Shown here: in pieces, positions 1 to 11,366 of the stretch
How the letters are laid out: the number at the start of each line of letters is the position of its first letter
Position numbering within the stretch: the stretch's first letter is position 1
Origin: Citrus sinensis
Lineage: Eukaryota > Streptophyta > Magnoliopsida > Sapindales > Rutaceae
Assembly: GCF_022201045.2 (NCBI RefSeq)
Contig: NC_068564.1
Coordinates: forward strand, 1,922,001 to 1,986,000
Reading direction: 5' to 3'
DNA length: 64,000 nucleotides
The notes under the pieces: generated by a model
Database searches by the model: none
What the model was told of the DNA's origin: nothing
The model's input: the letters and a program-made list of their open reading frames with translations, nothing else
Position numbers and translations under genes: made by a program

Positions 1-374
1 AAATAATTATAAAATAAAAGTTAATAATATAAAGTAAATATAAACTTTAAATAATAATTTTGATAAAATTATTAAAGATATAATAGATTTGTTATCATAT
101 AAGTGAAAAATAATATCAATACAACTTACAAGTTACAGCAACTTGTGTTTACCAAACACTTTAATATTGTAACTTAAAAGTTATAATTGTTCAACCTCAA
201 TCCCAAAAACACCATTAAATTGGTTATAAAAAAAAAAGAATCGAAATGGAAAAAAAAAAGCTGATCCCAATTTAATTGGTTCGATTCAATTCAATATAGT
301 TGTATCGAGTCATGATAAGCTAAAAAATCACTAAATCAAACCCAAACATTGCCCAGTACATCCAAACATTTGAT

Positions 375-376
<2 letters not shown>

Positions 377-411
<35 letters not shown>
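377..411. repeat. (AT)n microsatellite
   Basis: About 17 uninterrupted AT dinucleotides. It is a simple repeat, likely polymorphic in length, and is not linked to a gene. Confidence 0.95.
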
Positions 412-417
<6 letters not shown>

Positions 418-2855
418 ATGCAGATATAATAAACAATCTCGTATATGATTTTCAATGCAATAAACCACTTTACAATAAACTGAGAAGATTCCAAAGCTGG
501 CAAAGAGTTGGGTTGATGGGAAACTTGAGGACCACTAGCTAAAGATTGATAAAAATCTTATAGAGCATGGATTTTTTTTTTTTCTTTTGTGGATAATTTC
601 ATTATGGTCGCATGATGTATGATGCGCATGCAAAAGCAAATTTCAATTAATAGGGGGATTTATCTTTAGGACCCTCACTTTTTGATTAGATGGTCCCAAT
701 TGAGCCCCCACTTTGGCAATTTGATTAGGTGAGCATCGACTTTGGTTTTTCTTTGGGTTCGAAATTAGTTACAAATTATTGGGGTGACCAACTTGATTGC
801 ATTTGTTAATTCGTTCTTGGGAAAAGGAGCTAAATTTAGGTAAGAAAATGAAGTTGTAAATAAGAAATATGAACAACTTCACATTTTTGTAAGCACAATT
901 CGTTTCTAATGACTGATTAAAGGGATTGGAACTATGTCATGATAATTTGACACCCTTAATTGTTTTTTTTTTTCCCATAGCATGTGATTTAAAGAACCAA
1001 TTTGCCTAACAAGTACAAATGTCATGAATAAACTCACTCACATATCTTATATCGATAACAGTTCATGTCAAATGAGCGGTTGTTGAATCGAATTTATCTT
1101 GTGAAATATATGTTAGAAACAATATATTAACGACAATTTTAACAGGTCTTATTAAGTAAAACATTAATTCAGTTTTAGAGTTTATGCGGATTTCAAGAGA
1201 TCAATTTTAAGATTATGTAGATCTCAATAGAGATACCATGATAAAGATTTTGAGATAGTCTAACTTGAAAAATATAAAATAATTAACAGCAAGTAAGCAT
1301 GCATAATTTAAATGTGACACCTTACCTTGCATGTTAGGGAAACTATCAAAGTCTAAAGTTTAAATAGTTTAGACAAACCAAACATTTTAATTACATAGAA
1401 TGTTAAGGCATGGCCTAGGTTTATAACTTCAATTATTTTTAATAAAACAAGGCACAGCCAAGCTAGCTTGATTATTGATTTGTTTTCCCTCGTTTCAATT
1501 GAAACTAAAGGATAACTTGCTACGTACTCAATGCAACATTTATTCCACGAAATTAATGCACCATTTATTTCAATACAGCCTTTTTTAAAAAAAAAAAAAA
1601 AAAATTTCCCCCTAATGTAGATCGTTTGTCTATTTCCATATCAACTCGACCTAAAAAATTTGTAAAAACTGTAAGCTTATTAATTAGGACCACAATAAAT
1701 AAACAAATGCATTAGTTCTTGGTGTTGTCAGAAAATTTTGGAGGCCTTGTTGTTATTTCTGCTTGTTTGTAAGCTTACATAAATAAAATAATAAAAGCTT
1801 GGATGAATTCAATTGAAACGTAATCCATGGCGCCATAATGCTGTCAATTTTTGTCTGCAGTGAAATCTCAATAATATTGACACAAATAAACTGAGCACAT
1901 TGAAATCTTCTTGAATGTATTTCGATTAATTTGTAAATAGATAATTAGATTTGCAAATAATTATCAACATTCTTGGTCCGACTGAAGTTCCTGATTCTTT
2001 TAATGATGAAAGTTCTGTTTTTTGAAAAATAGCCTTTTTTTTAGTCTTAATGTTTTATATCAATAAAGACAGATGCTCTTCATTTATAATGTAATATCGA
2101 TAGGCTTTAATGGGTTTAAATTCTAAATTACTATATACTTTCAGTTAATGATGGGATTTTTTCATGGCTACATCCAATGATGCAAAAACATATAAATCAA
2201 CGGAATCGTAGTACGGTACCATCTTTCTTTCTTTCTTTCTTTCTTTTTTTGTGCTTAAAATGTAGAGGTTAACTATTTTCTCTAAAATAATATCGGAGCA
2301 AAAGTTTTGTATTCAATTCCAACACATTTAAAGTTTACCTTTCATTTCTATTTTATTTTTTTTACCCTATTTATCTTTTCTTTTTTTTTTTTTTTTTTGA
2401 GCTCCAATCTCTCAGCTAATTTATTTATGGGAGATTGCCAATTTTTCCTAATGAAATCAATACACTATTTTCGTAATACCCAAATACCCAATAGTCCTCC
2501 TGACACTATAATTTTATAGTATTACCCTTGGTTTCATAGACACTTTTATTCAAATTTATTATAAATTAGGTTAATCATATAAATTGAAAATAAAATACTA
2601 AAAATAAGAAATATAGATTTTGTGTGAATAAAAAATTGACAATAAGACATTTTTTTATACTTTTTTGTTAATTTTAAACAATTTTTCTTATAATGAATAT
2701 ATATTTTGTATTCTCAATATCAAATATCACCCTTTATTAATCTTTTTCTTTATTTTTTATTTTTTACATATTAGGAGAGTTATTAGATATTATAAAAATA
2801 ATAAAAAGTAAATAATATATATTAATTTCAATAAGAATATCAAACTCTTATCTTA

Positions 2856-3263
2856 GGCTCCGTTTGGTACAGCTTTTCAAGTAAAGTTTATTTAAGTGGA
2901 GTTTTTACAAATAAAGCTTTTACCTAAAAAAATTTATTTGTTTGGTTATCAATAAGAGCTTTTATTAAAAATCTATTAAATTACTTTAGTAGGCAAGTTT
3001 TTTTAAGTTATATTATGAAACGAATAAAATAAAATTGTCAAATAAGTAGATGATACTTTAGATATTTTAATATTTAAAAAAAAATCAACCTTTACTCCCA
3101 AAAGCCCAAAATTTGAGATTTTACTAATAGAAGCAAAATAGCTTATTTAAGCTCTAAAAGCTCCACTAAAAAAAAAAATCAAACAACAATAAAAATTACA
3201 ATAAGAGCTTATGGGATTAAATAATCATTTATGGTCATTAGATAAGTCATACCAAACAAACAC
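2856..3263. mobile_element. PIF/Harbinger-like MITE, copy A
   Basis: A 408 bp AT-rich element with imperfect terminal inverted repeats: the left end reads GGCTCCGTTTGGTA and the right end, reversed, GTGTTTGTTTGGTATG. It is flanked on both sides by TTA, the three-base target duplication typical of PIF/Harbinger (Tourist-like) elements. It has no coding capacity. Related copies lie at about 9661-10018 and at 54424-54841 (opposite orientation), recognised by shared internal stretches such as TTATCTAATGACCATAAAT and AATAAGCTCTTTT. Confidence 0.75.
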
Positions 3264-4303
3264 TTAGTTTTTATGAATTCACTTAACTTTAGAATTAAAT
3301 TAGTCTCGATTTTAAACTTTAAGGTCAATCTGTCTCTTTCAGATTCTTATTTGTTCTCTATCAATAATTATTTCACATAAGAGATTTTTAATTAAGACTT
3401 ATTTTCGTACGTGAGTCTTACCTACTAAGGAAAAGTGTATTAAGACGATACCACAACATGACCCAAACGATGAGAAGCCACCTAAATTCCAAAATAAATG
3501 AATATTAAATACATAAATGGTGATGACTTTACTTTGTTTTTATTATTATTTTATTTATAAATGTTACCAAATTAATTTGTTCCAAAATGCATACATACCC
3601 ATCGCAATTTGCAAGCGCGTGGATTTTATTATTTAGCTGTCATCTGAACAACTCTTGATGTAGTTTTGTTTTGCCGTTAACTGTTCCATCATCACTCACC
3701 AAAACGTTTTAACATACACTACTTGAAAATTGAAAGCCCCGTCGCAAATTGGTTATCAAATTTTCTCCCCCACTCCAACACCACACAATTAACACGAGTT
3801 CTACAGCTTGCGTGGGTGTGATTGGTTTGATAGAATCTGAGAGAAAAATGGAGTTTCCCCCAAAAAAAAATTGGCAAAAGAAAACTTGTGGAAGAGATTT
3901 TTGTTATATTTTTTTTTGTCTCTTAAAAAATCACATTCTCCTTAATGTTGTGATCACATGAGGTGTTATTATTTGCAAATCAAGAATTTAATTTATAGGA
4001 AGGAACATATGAAGAAATGCATTCGCTCTAACGTTGGCTTCTTTTGTATAGTTTTCAAAGGATTAGGATTTTCATGATCTTAAATTCTCCTGAGTAATAA
4101 TACATGTGGGTGGTTGGTAGTTAATAAATAAAGACAATGAAAAAAATTAAATCTTGTCCATATATTATCACTTAAAGACACATGACATGTGATTTTTAAA
4201 AATTTATTAGAACTCATATCAGGAAATGATCTTTATCGGCCTTCAACATGTGCTTTATTAAGTTAGGTATTGTGTTGACATCTAAGGTGGCTCTTTTGAC
4301 ATA

Positions 4304-4958
4304 CAGTAGAATCTCGATAAATCTATTAGTATAGCTAATATTCATATCTTGATAAATTATTAATTATTAATTTATAAAGATAATATCGCGTCCATAATAG
4401 GAATTTTTATGAATATAAAGGTAGTATAATTAAAGAATGTAACAATTCTGTTAAGTTATATGATATGATTCCGATTTTGAGTGACAACCAAATTATTGCA
4501 AGTATAATAGGAAATGATAAAGAGGAAGAAGTTGAAGATTAGTTTTACTATAGAGCTCATCTTGTGAAAAGAAGCACTCAAAACAATAGTGATATTGAAT
4601 AATTTTCTTTTTCTAAAGCAACAATACCACAATAGAATTTCTTTCAACGTTACAAACAAACAATTAGAGATCAAATTCAAGTCGAAATCAATTTCAAGAA
4701 AAGGCAAGCAACGCTTAAATTTATTTTAAAAGAACTTCATAGACATATTATATGTATTTAGTCTCAAATTAGTTAACTATTAATTTATGTATTAGTTGTG
4801 TCCTATAGAAAAATGATATTTGTTTTTTGAAAATTCATTATATAATAAATTTATTGAACTATTACTTTATCAAGTTAGTCCTAAGTCAGACAAAAAAACT
4901 ATTATTTAATTGAGATTATCAATTTATTGAGTATTAGTTTAATGAGATTCCGCGGCTG
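4304..4958 (+). mobile_element. Decayed pogo-like (Tc1/mariner) element
   Basis: The element starts CAGTAGAATCTCGATAAA and ends in an imperfect inverse of this (reversed: CAG, six differing bases, then AATCTCATTAAA), with a TA dinucleotide on both sides. This matches plant pogo-type elements of the Lemi/Emigrant kind, which insert at TA. The plus strand at about 4460-4760 still reads as a broken frame with an acidic run (DKEEEVED) and a lysine-rich tail, interrupted by several stops, as expected for a decayed transposase C-terminus. It is a non-autonomous deletion derivative. Confidence 0.65.
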
Positions 4959-4960
4959 TA

Positions 4961-6781
4961 TTCCAAACTCTTTGTATATAAGAAATACATGTGCTGCTAG
5001 GCATTTTTTTTTTAGTTGTTCGAGCTATCTTAAAATAACTAAAAATTCTTATAAAAAAAATTAAAAGTTCAACTCTCCAATGTTCTTCTAAATTAAAATG
5101 TAATTTAATTTATACATATAAATTTAGGAAACTTAAAACTTTTCTTCTTCTTCTTCTATTTTTTTCACCTGTCAAAAATCAACACAATTTCTTCAAGAAA
5201 AAATTATTAATGACTTGTGATTGAGAAAGAAAAAAAAAAAAAGAAATTCTTTATATTTCGAGGCAACACAGGTTTTAGTTAGCCCGCTGTCGCCGGTGAG
5301 GGACAGAAGAATTCAAGAAGTGAGTTGTCAAAATCAAATAAGTTACTGCAAAAGCCGTCTTCAAAAAACAAAAAAGGTGGAAAAAAAACAAAAGACACCG
5401 TCCCATGCCAAATTTACTACTCTTTTGTTGCCTTGTTTTGTTTTGTTTATTACACGCAGCACACACTCTGATCGAGCGCCGTTATCAAAGCGGCCCCGAT
5501 ACGAAAAAGCACCATTCCTCGTTGGTGAATCGGAGCCGTTAGATTTATTTCTCTAACTCCCCTCTGATTTTGACGTGCCTACGCTTCATCATATTATTGG
5601 CTTATAAACTGCTAATCAAAGATCAAATCAGACTGCTTTGCTTTCTGTCCAAAAGCAGAATCTATTATGCGATGATGATGATCATCATCAGTTGCAGGCA
5701 AGGTTTTTGTACTGCTGCAAAAGCCCCTAAATTTTGCCGCGCTTTCATTTCTTTGAAGATAATAAATTATATTGAATGAATCCTATGGTGTGGATCTAAC
5801 GGTGTAAACAATGCCATCTGCGTTGGGGCATCTCCAACTCGGTATTTGCCTAAAATTGAAATTAAATGTAAATTATTTTGAATTAATATCTATTATTAAA
5901 ATAAATAAAAATTCGGGCAAGTAGTTTTTAAATAATTTTATTTATTTTACCATCCAAATTTAAATGATGTAACATTTGTTTGAAATTTTATAAAATATTA
6001 TTAGTAATTTAATAAATGATACATCACAACACATATCATTACTGCATAATCTGAAGTGAAATTTAATAATATTTGGCACTATTCATTACTTCAATATTAT
6101 AGACCGAAATAAAAAACAATAAATAATTTAAGGTTTTTGTTAATTAATTGGTTATTGGCTGATTCACACACGCTCTCTTCTTAACGTCAAGAGAATGCGT
6201 TTGCGTGCACACTCTTGACTCGGCATTCGGAGACACGTGAAAGAGCACCAAAAAAAGGGCCGCAAAAAAATGAAAGAAAGAAGAGAATTTTGGATCAATC
6301 TAAATTCAGAGCACCTCAACAAAATTCAAAGATTTCAAAATGACTGCCGCCGCTTGGCGGGTCTTCTCTTCTATACATGATGATTGAATAGTTCACACAT
6401 ACCAGAATCCCATGCCTTTTTCCTCCTTCAAAGCCAAATCATTACTACTATTTTACAAAATTTAAACATTTTTTTTTTCTTCTTTAAATTAGGGATGGCT
6501 GAAATTCAAATTGTCTCTCGTGGGATTTCGAATTGGGGATGATTAGTTAAGGAAAGTTAGTCAAAAAATATAATTTTTAAAATTCAACACGTGTTCCAAC
6601 AGTTGAACCATAAATTGCGCTGATAATCATTTTTTTTTATTTTTTTGTTTTGTTGCCTTAGTAAATTCAGTGTTCTTCGAGCACTTTTTCGGTTTTTAGT
6701 ATTAGAATTAAAGAGCCATGCATGCATTAAGGGAGAATAGTATTAGTATTTTCGCAATTGAAACGCATTTATTTTCTTGAT

Positions 6782-6816
<35 letters not shown>

Positions 6817-8499
6817 TTACAATATGTTTTGCATCGTTGATTATATTGTGTGGTTCAAATTGTGTGACAGCAAAACTTTGATTTATCAGTTGGTGCCATG
6901 GCAATTCTACCTTATCCGTATATGTTTTTATGTCCCATTTTGTGGGGTGGAGGGTTGGTTCTAAAAATGAAATCTAGCAACAAAAGAGAAACCTATATTT
7001 CTCGATCTACCCTTCATCTCCTTTATAATGCATTGCCCCCTATAGCTAATTATTTTGCACCTTCCTATAATTCTACCAAGTGATGCTCATCCCTCAACCA
7101 CCTGCTTTGATTGTCAAATGTAGTGCCACTTACCATAAAAACTTTCATTAATTTGACTTTTTAAAGAAAGTTTGTTTTTCATACTAAAGTGTATCCCGAT
7201 TGTAATAAAGTGCCTCTTAAAAAAGATTAAGGTCCGGTTAGTTTATTAATCATAGTTTTTAGTAAAAAAATATGTGATTACCTTTATTCACAATTTTTAA
7301 AGTTATCTTGTAAAAGAAATGGAATAAAATTGTCAGTGACTTTAAAAATAGGACTCTTTTGCCCTAATAGAGAGGTCATCTAAAAGAGTTTTAATTTATT
7401 ATTATTATTATTATAAGTGACGTGACATTTATCAATTGAGTGATTTACATAAGTTTTAATATTACTTATTACACCGTCCCATCGAATCTTGATATGAACT
7501 TATCATAATTAAGATCGAACTTAATCCGCGAGTAACATTTGTTTATCTTAGTAATAATCACTAGCAAGTGTAATAATTTTTGGTGACAAAACTTGGATCA
7601 GGCGAAAAGCATAAAAATTGAGATGGATTCTGCGGCTGTATCAATGGAGGAAAGCTCTTGTTTTTTTCTTTAAAGGCCGAAGGCCCATATTGAAGGTTGA
7701 AACTTATTTGACGGGTCTTCACTTCAACATGGGCTTCAATCACAGTTAGAACAGAATAATGCTAAACCTGCCCCAACTTATTCCTCATCGATGATTCAAC
7801 CGTCCAGAATTTTTTTTTTTTTTTTTTATGGTAAGGGCAAAATTATAACATTTTCTGATAAGAGCTTAATGTAAGGGATCCCATCATTTCAGTTCAACTT
7901 GAATTCTAATGCTATATGTCACTCATTTATTGGATGATGTCGCACTCAAAATTAGTATTAGATGTTGGGATATCTAGCAATTGTTCTTAACTATTTCATG
8001 TGAAGAAAAAAAAAAACAACATCAATTTATCCATTCACCCATAGTAATTAAGCTAATCAGTTTGGATATATATATATATAGTCAGCAAAGATGTTTCTTT
8101 TTTTTTTCTTCAAATCCAAAGAATTCTTCTTACTTTATATAAAGGTCATCGATTCAGCATAAAAATGAAATGGTTGAAAGACCTATTTTTCCAATATTTT
8201 TCAATAAAATTTCCAATACCAATAAAAGGCTCAAATCTTTTTATCAACATGAGTGTTTTATTTTGAATAGAAAAAAGTCCAATAGTTATTATTAATCATT
8301 CATTTTGAAAATATTTATATTCTATGATAAAACATAGTAGTAGAAAAAGTACCGCGCTATATCTAGACTTCAAACTTTAGCTTTAACCATGTTAATGGTC
8401 CCACATTATTGGTTTGGTTGATAGAGAATCAAAATAAATTTACCAACAAATCACGAAATGCTATGATTCTTATATATGATTTGAAATTTATTCAGAAGT
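4961..8499. other. Intergenic, no supported gene
   Basis: Several short open frames occur (for example 5221-5556) but none has a recognisable domain or plausible splice partners. The 5240-5560 segment is more GC-rich than its surroundings and ends near a stop at 5553; I cannot name it. A TC microsatellite is present at 6785-6812. Confidence 0.5.
6785..6812. repeat. (TC)n microsatellite
   Basis: About 14 TC dinucleotides in a row, in intergenic sequence. Confidence 0.95.
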
Positions 8500-8918
8500 A
8501 ATTCCGCTGGGGGGTCTATGTTGATTCGTTATTTAGTCGGGTTTCTTTATCGGGGTTCTTTAGTAGTTTTTTTAGTTCTTTTAAGTATTTTTATGCTTTT
8601 CTTTCTTTGATTTAGTATGATATTGTTGGTATGCGCTAATACTACTAATAAATTACTAAATTTCTAATTTTATTATTAGATTATTAATTAGAAATTAGTT
8701 TCTAATTTTACAGTTAATTTCATAGCAAAGAAAAAAGACAATAGAAAGGTTGTAGTTTTCTGCTCTTCGATCTTCATTTGGCTCTTCATAAGTAAGATAA
8801 GATAAACAAAAATAATCAATGGTTGAATTTTAGATCTTTGTATTTCAAAATTGTGTAAATAGCGGAGGGGCGGATGTAGCCAAGTGGATCAAGGCAGTGG
8901 ATTGTGAATCCACCATGC
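8500..8918 (+). other. Nuclear plastid DNA: psbA-trnH spacer plus partial trnH
   Basis: The right end is the 5' two-thirds of plastid trnH-GUG, preceded by the sequence that normally lies just before it (GTAAATAGCGGAGG). The roughly 370 bases upstream have the T-rich, locally palindromic character of the psbA-trnH spacer and contain the paired stretches CTAATTTTATTATTAG and AGAAATTAGTTTCTAATTT. The tRNA match stops abruptly after 8918, where nuclear sequence resumes, so this is a plastid fragment inserted in the nucleus. The left boundary is an estimate; no psbA coding sequence was seen. Confidence 0.75.
8869..8918 (+). pseudogene. trnH-GUG: Truncated plastid-type tRNA-His (GUG)
   Basis: The sequence begins GGCGGATGTAGCCAAGTGG and carries an intact D arm and an anticodon arm GTGGATTGTGAATCCAC with anticodon GTG. 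It matches plastid trnH-GUG for about 50 bases. The variable loop, T arm and acceptor 3' strand are missing, so it cannot form a tRNA. Confidence 0.85.
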
Positions 8919-9660
8919 AGCGTTGTTATACACCTCATTTTTCTTTTATGCAGATACATTATTAAGCCAGACAATTTAATAGAGTTAGATTTTAATACTA
9001 TTAGACCGCATTAGATTTTAATGCTCCCACGTCTGAGAATGAATATACATACATATGGCAAAATAGTTGCAACAATTAGCAAGCTCAAGATATGTGCATG
9101 TGCATCGAAATATGTATCATCCTTTGAATTTGTACTTTGGAATTCAAGTCACAAATGGTGTATATGTTGCAATTTTATTCCCCTTGGTTATGATGCCTAT
9201 GTACAATTTTTAATCACTCGTTTGTTTAATTTATCAGCAATAATCGCGTCTTTTTCATGGCAATAATGACAATTTCCCTCAATACATGAGGCTGCAAATG
9301 TTATAGTACACTTCTAGTGCCCCACAAAGACAAAAGTTGCTTCATAGGATACTACAATTTGATCTGATCAGCAGTGTTCATGGTCATGTAAAGTGGGAGC
9401 GGAGTTTGTGATGTCATCAAGATCAATAAGTTCAGAGAAAAATAAAACAGTTTGTGATTGTGAACAAAATCATTATGTGCCGTGAAAGACTGTTTTTTTT
9501 TTTTTTTTTTTGAAAATGCAAACAATTTTTTTCAAGAGACTTCTGATGTGAGCCCTACAACCCTTAATCGATCATGACACGTGTGTAATCGCGCACGTTG
9601 TGCACTAGATCAAATCCTCCTACACACACGGATTAAAATTTTTCCTAACAAATCCTAACT

Positions 9661-10018
9661 AATTGTTTGTTCGATATAGTTTATCTAGTAATAATAAGTT
9701 ATTTATTTAATGTCATAAGCTCTTTTTAATTTTTTTTTGTTATTTAGTTGTTTTTTAGTAGAGAGAATTTTTAAATATTAAATAAATTATTTTGACTTTA
9801 CTAGTACAAACTCAAATTCTAAACTTTTGAGAGTAGTGGTTGAATTTTTTTTTAATATTAAAATATTAAAATATCATATACTTATTTAACAATTTTATTT
9901 CATTTATTTCATAACATAACTTTAAAAACACTCAACTAAACAATTAATTTTTTTAAAAAAAATCTCTACTTATAAAGGCTCTACAACAAAAACTCTATTT
10001 CAAATTTAATTGCTAGGT
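9661..10018. mobile_element. PIF/Harbinger-like MITE, copy C
   Basis: This resembles the element at 54424-54841 in the same orientation: both share AAATTATTTTGACTTTACTAG-like and ACTCAAATTCTAAACTTTT-like blocks in the same order, followed by ATTAAAATATT and a TTATTTCATAACATAACTT-like block. The ends are degraded. A TAA duplication on both sides is possible, but the exact boundaries are uncertain. Confidence 0.55.
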
Positions 10019-10929
10019 TAATCATTTTTCGTGTTCCACATAATGCACACATTAATTAACAATATTAATGTTAATTAGTAGCGGTTAATGAAATATACGT
10101 TATACTGAATTTGCCCTTCGCCATCACTCTCCCTAGAGATTTAGTTGAGGCCCTAAAGGAGCTCAAGTTCGCTAGTGAACATGGCGAGTTACAATTAAAA
10201 AATTAAATTAATTATATATTTTTATTAATTCTATTGATCGACCACTTACTTTTCTTTTATATAATTGAACATAATATTCATGAGGGAGTAAAGGTATTAT
10301 GGACCCGTCAGAAAGCAAATGAAGCTCTGTGACTGTCACTAGAGAAAATTCAACAAAATCACCCATCTCTAAAGTCTTTCACCTATTGCTTCTCTACGTT
10401 GCCTTAATTCTCCACATCTCATCTTCTATTGTTAATGGATAACGTGTTTTTTTTTTTTAAATATGTTTATTAATATTTTAGTAGCATTTCTAATTCTGTT
10501 AAAAAGAGGATGTTATTGTTAGAGAATTATTATTATTATTATTATAGCTGAGACTTTTCATTCATTAATTATTATTTATCTTTTTGAATAATACTACATT
10601 AATTTATGTATATATTGTGGCTTAATTTAAATTCTAATCTCAAAATGGACTCCTATTTATTTCTTAGATAAAAGGGACATTAGAATAGGAAAAACAAATC
10701 AACAGAAATATAAAAAATGTTATTTAAAAAAAAAATATAACATCGCTCCTTGGAAAAAGAAAAAAAATCTCAAAAGTTACTAATCATGCCTTGAGACTTC
10801 TTGTACAACTAATTTTTACCAATTATAAGAAGGTTTGTAAGCTAAAACAAGATTTTCTTTGGTTCATCTTCTATATAATTATAACACCGAGCTAAGTTCT
10901 CATAAAATGCAAAGTGGAATTTTTGAATT

Positions 10930-11132
10930 GAGTAATGATACAACCACAAACTATTGTACAAATTTATTTTGTACAAACTGATTTGGCATAATAAGATTGG
11001 TTGAATTAAATATCACTTGGCCCACATGATTTGTTTTTATTAATTTATATTTTCATTCAACCAATGAATTAATGCCACGTCAGTTTGTACAAAATAAGTT
11101 TGTACAAGAGTTTGTGGCTGTATCATTACTCC
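10930..11132. mobile_element. Short MITE with 60-bp terminal inverted repeats
   Basis: The two ends are near-perfect inverted copies over about 60 bases, starting GAGTAATGATACAACCACAA and ending TGTGGCTGTATCATTACTCC. The element is about 203 bp, non-coding, and flanked on both sides by TTTGAATT. An eight-base duplication fits a Mutator-like or hAT-like origin; family assignment needs a library search. Confidence 0.8.
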
Positions 11133-11202
11133 TTTGAATTAATACTCGGTATATCTCTAGATTATATCATAAGTGTTTGTATTTACAACCTTAATAGATT
11201 TT

Positions 11203-11366
11203 AAATTATGGGCCCGGTTATGTTGGAATTGTTCTAAAGTAGAATACTTTTTCATAACCACACGATCAAAGGCATAATATATTTTTTACTATTTATTAGT
11301 TTAGGTGTGTGGTTATAATTCGTACTCTACTTTACAACAGTTCCAACATAACCGGACCCATAATTA
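11203..11366. mobile_element. Small palindromic MITE
   Basis: Left end AATTATGGGCCCGGTTATG and right end (reversed) AATTATGGGTCCGGTTATG form an inverted repeat that continues inward for about 40 bases, with further pairing of ATAACCACAC-type blocks. The whole stretch folds into one hairpin of about 160 bp. A target duplication is not clear because the flanks continue the palindrome. Confidence 0.65.

Larger units (their letters stand above)
1..4301. other. Intergenic, AT-rich, no gene seen
   Basis: I see no coding exon on either strand; the short open frames here are low-complexity. The stretch holds an (AT)17 microsatellite, a TTTC repeat at about 2223-2245, long A/T runs and one MITE (2856-3263). 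Around 655-770 there is a decayed, AT-poor segment of the sort left by old plant repeats, but I cannot assign it. Confidence 0.6.

Noticed and set aside
5221-5556. 111-residue open frame
   Set aside because: Low-complexity Lys-rich start, no domain, no splice partner; a non-ATG start. Left as unassigned intergenic sequence.
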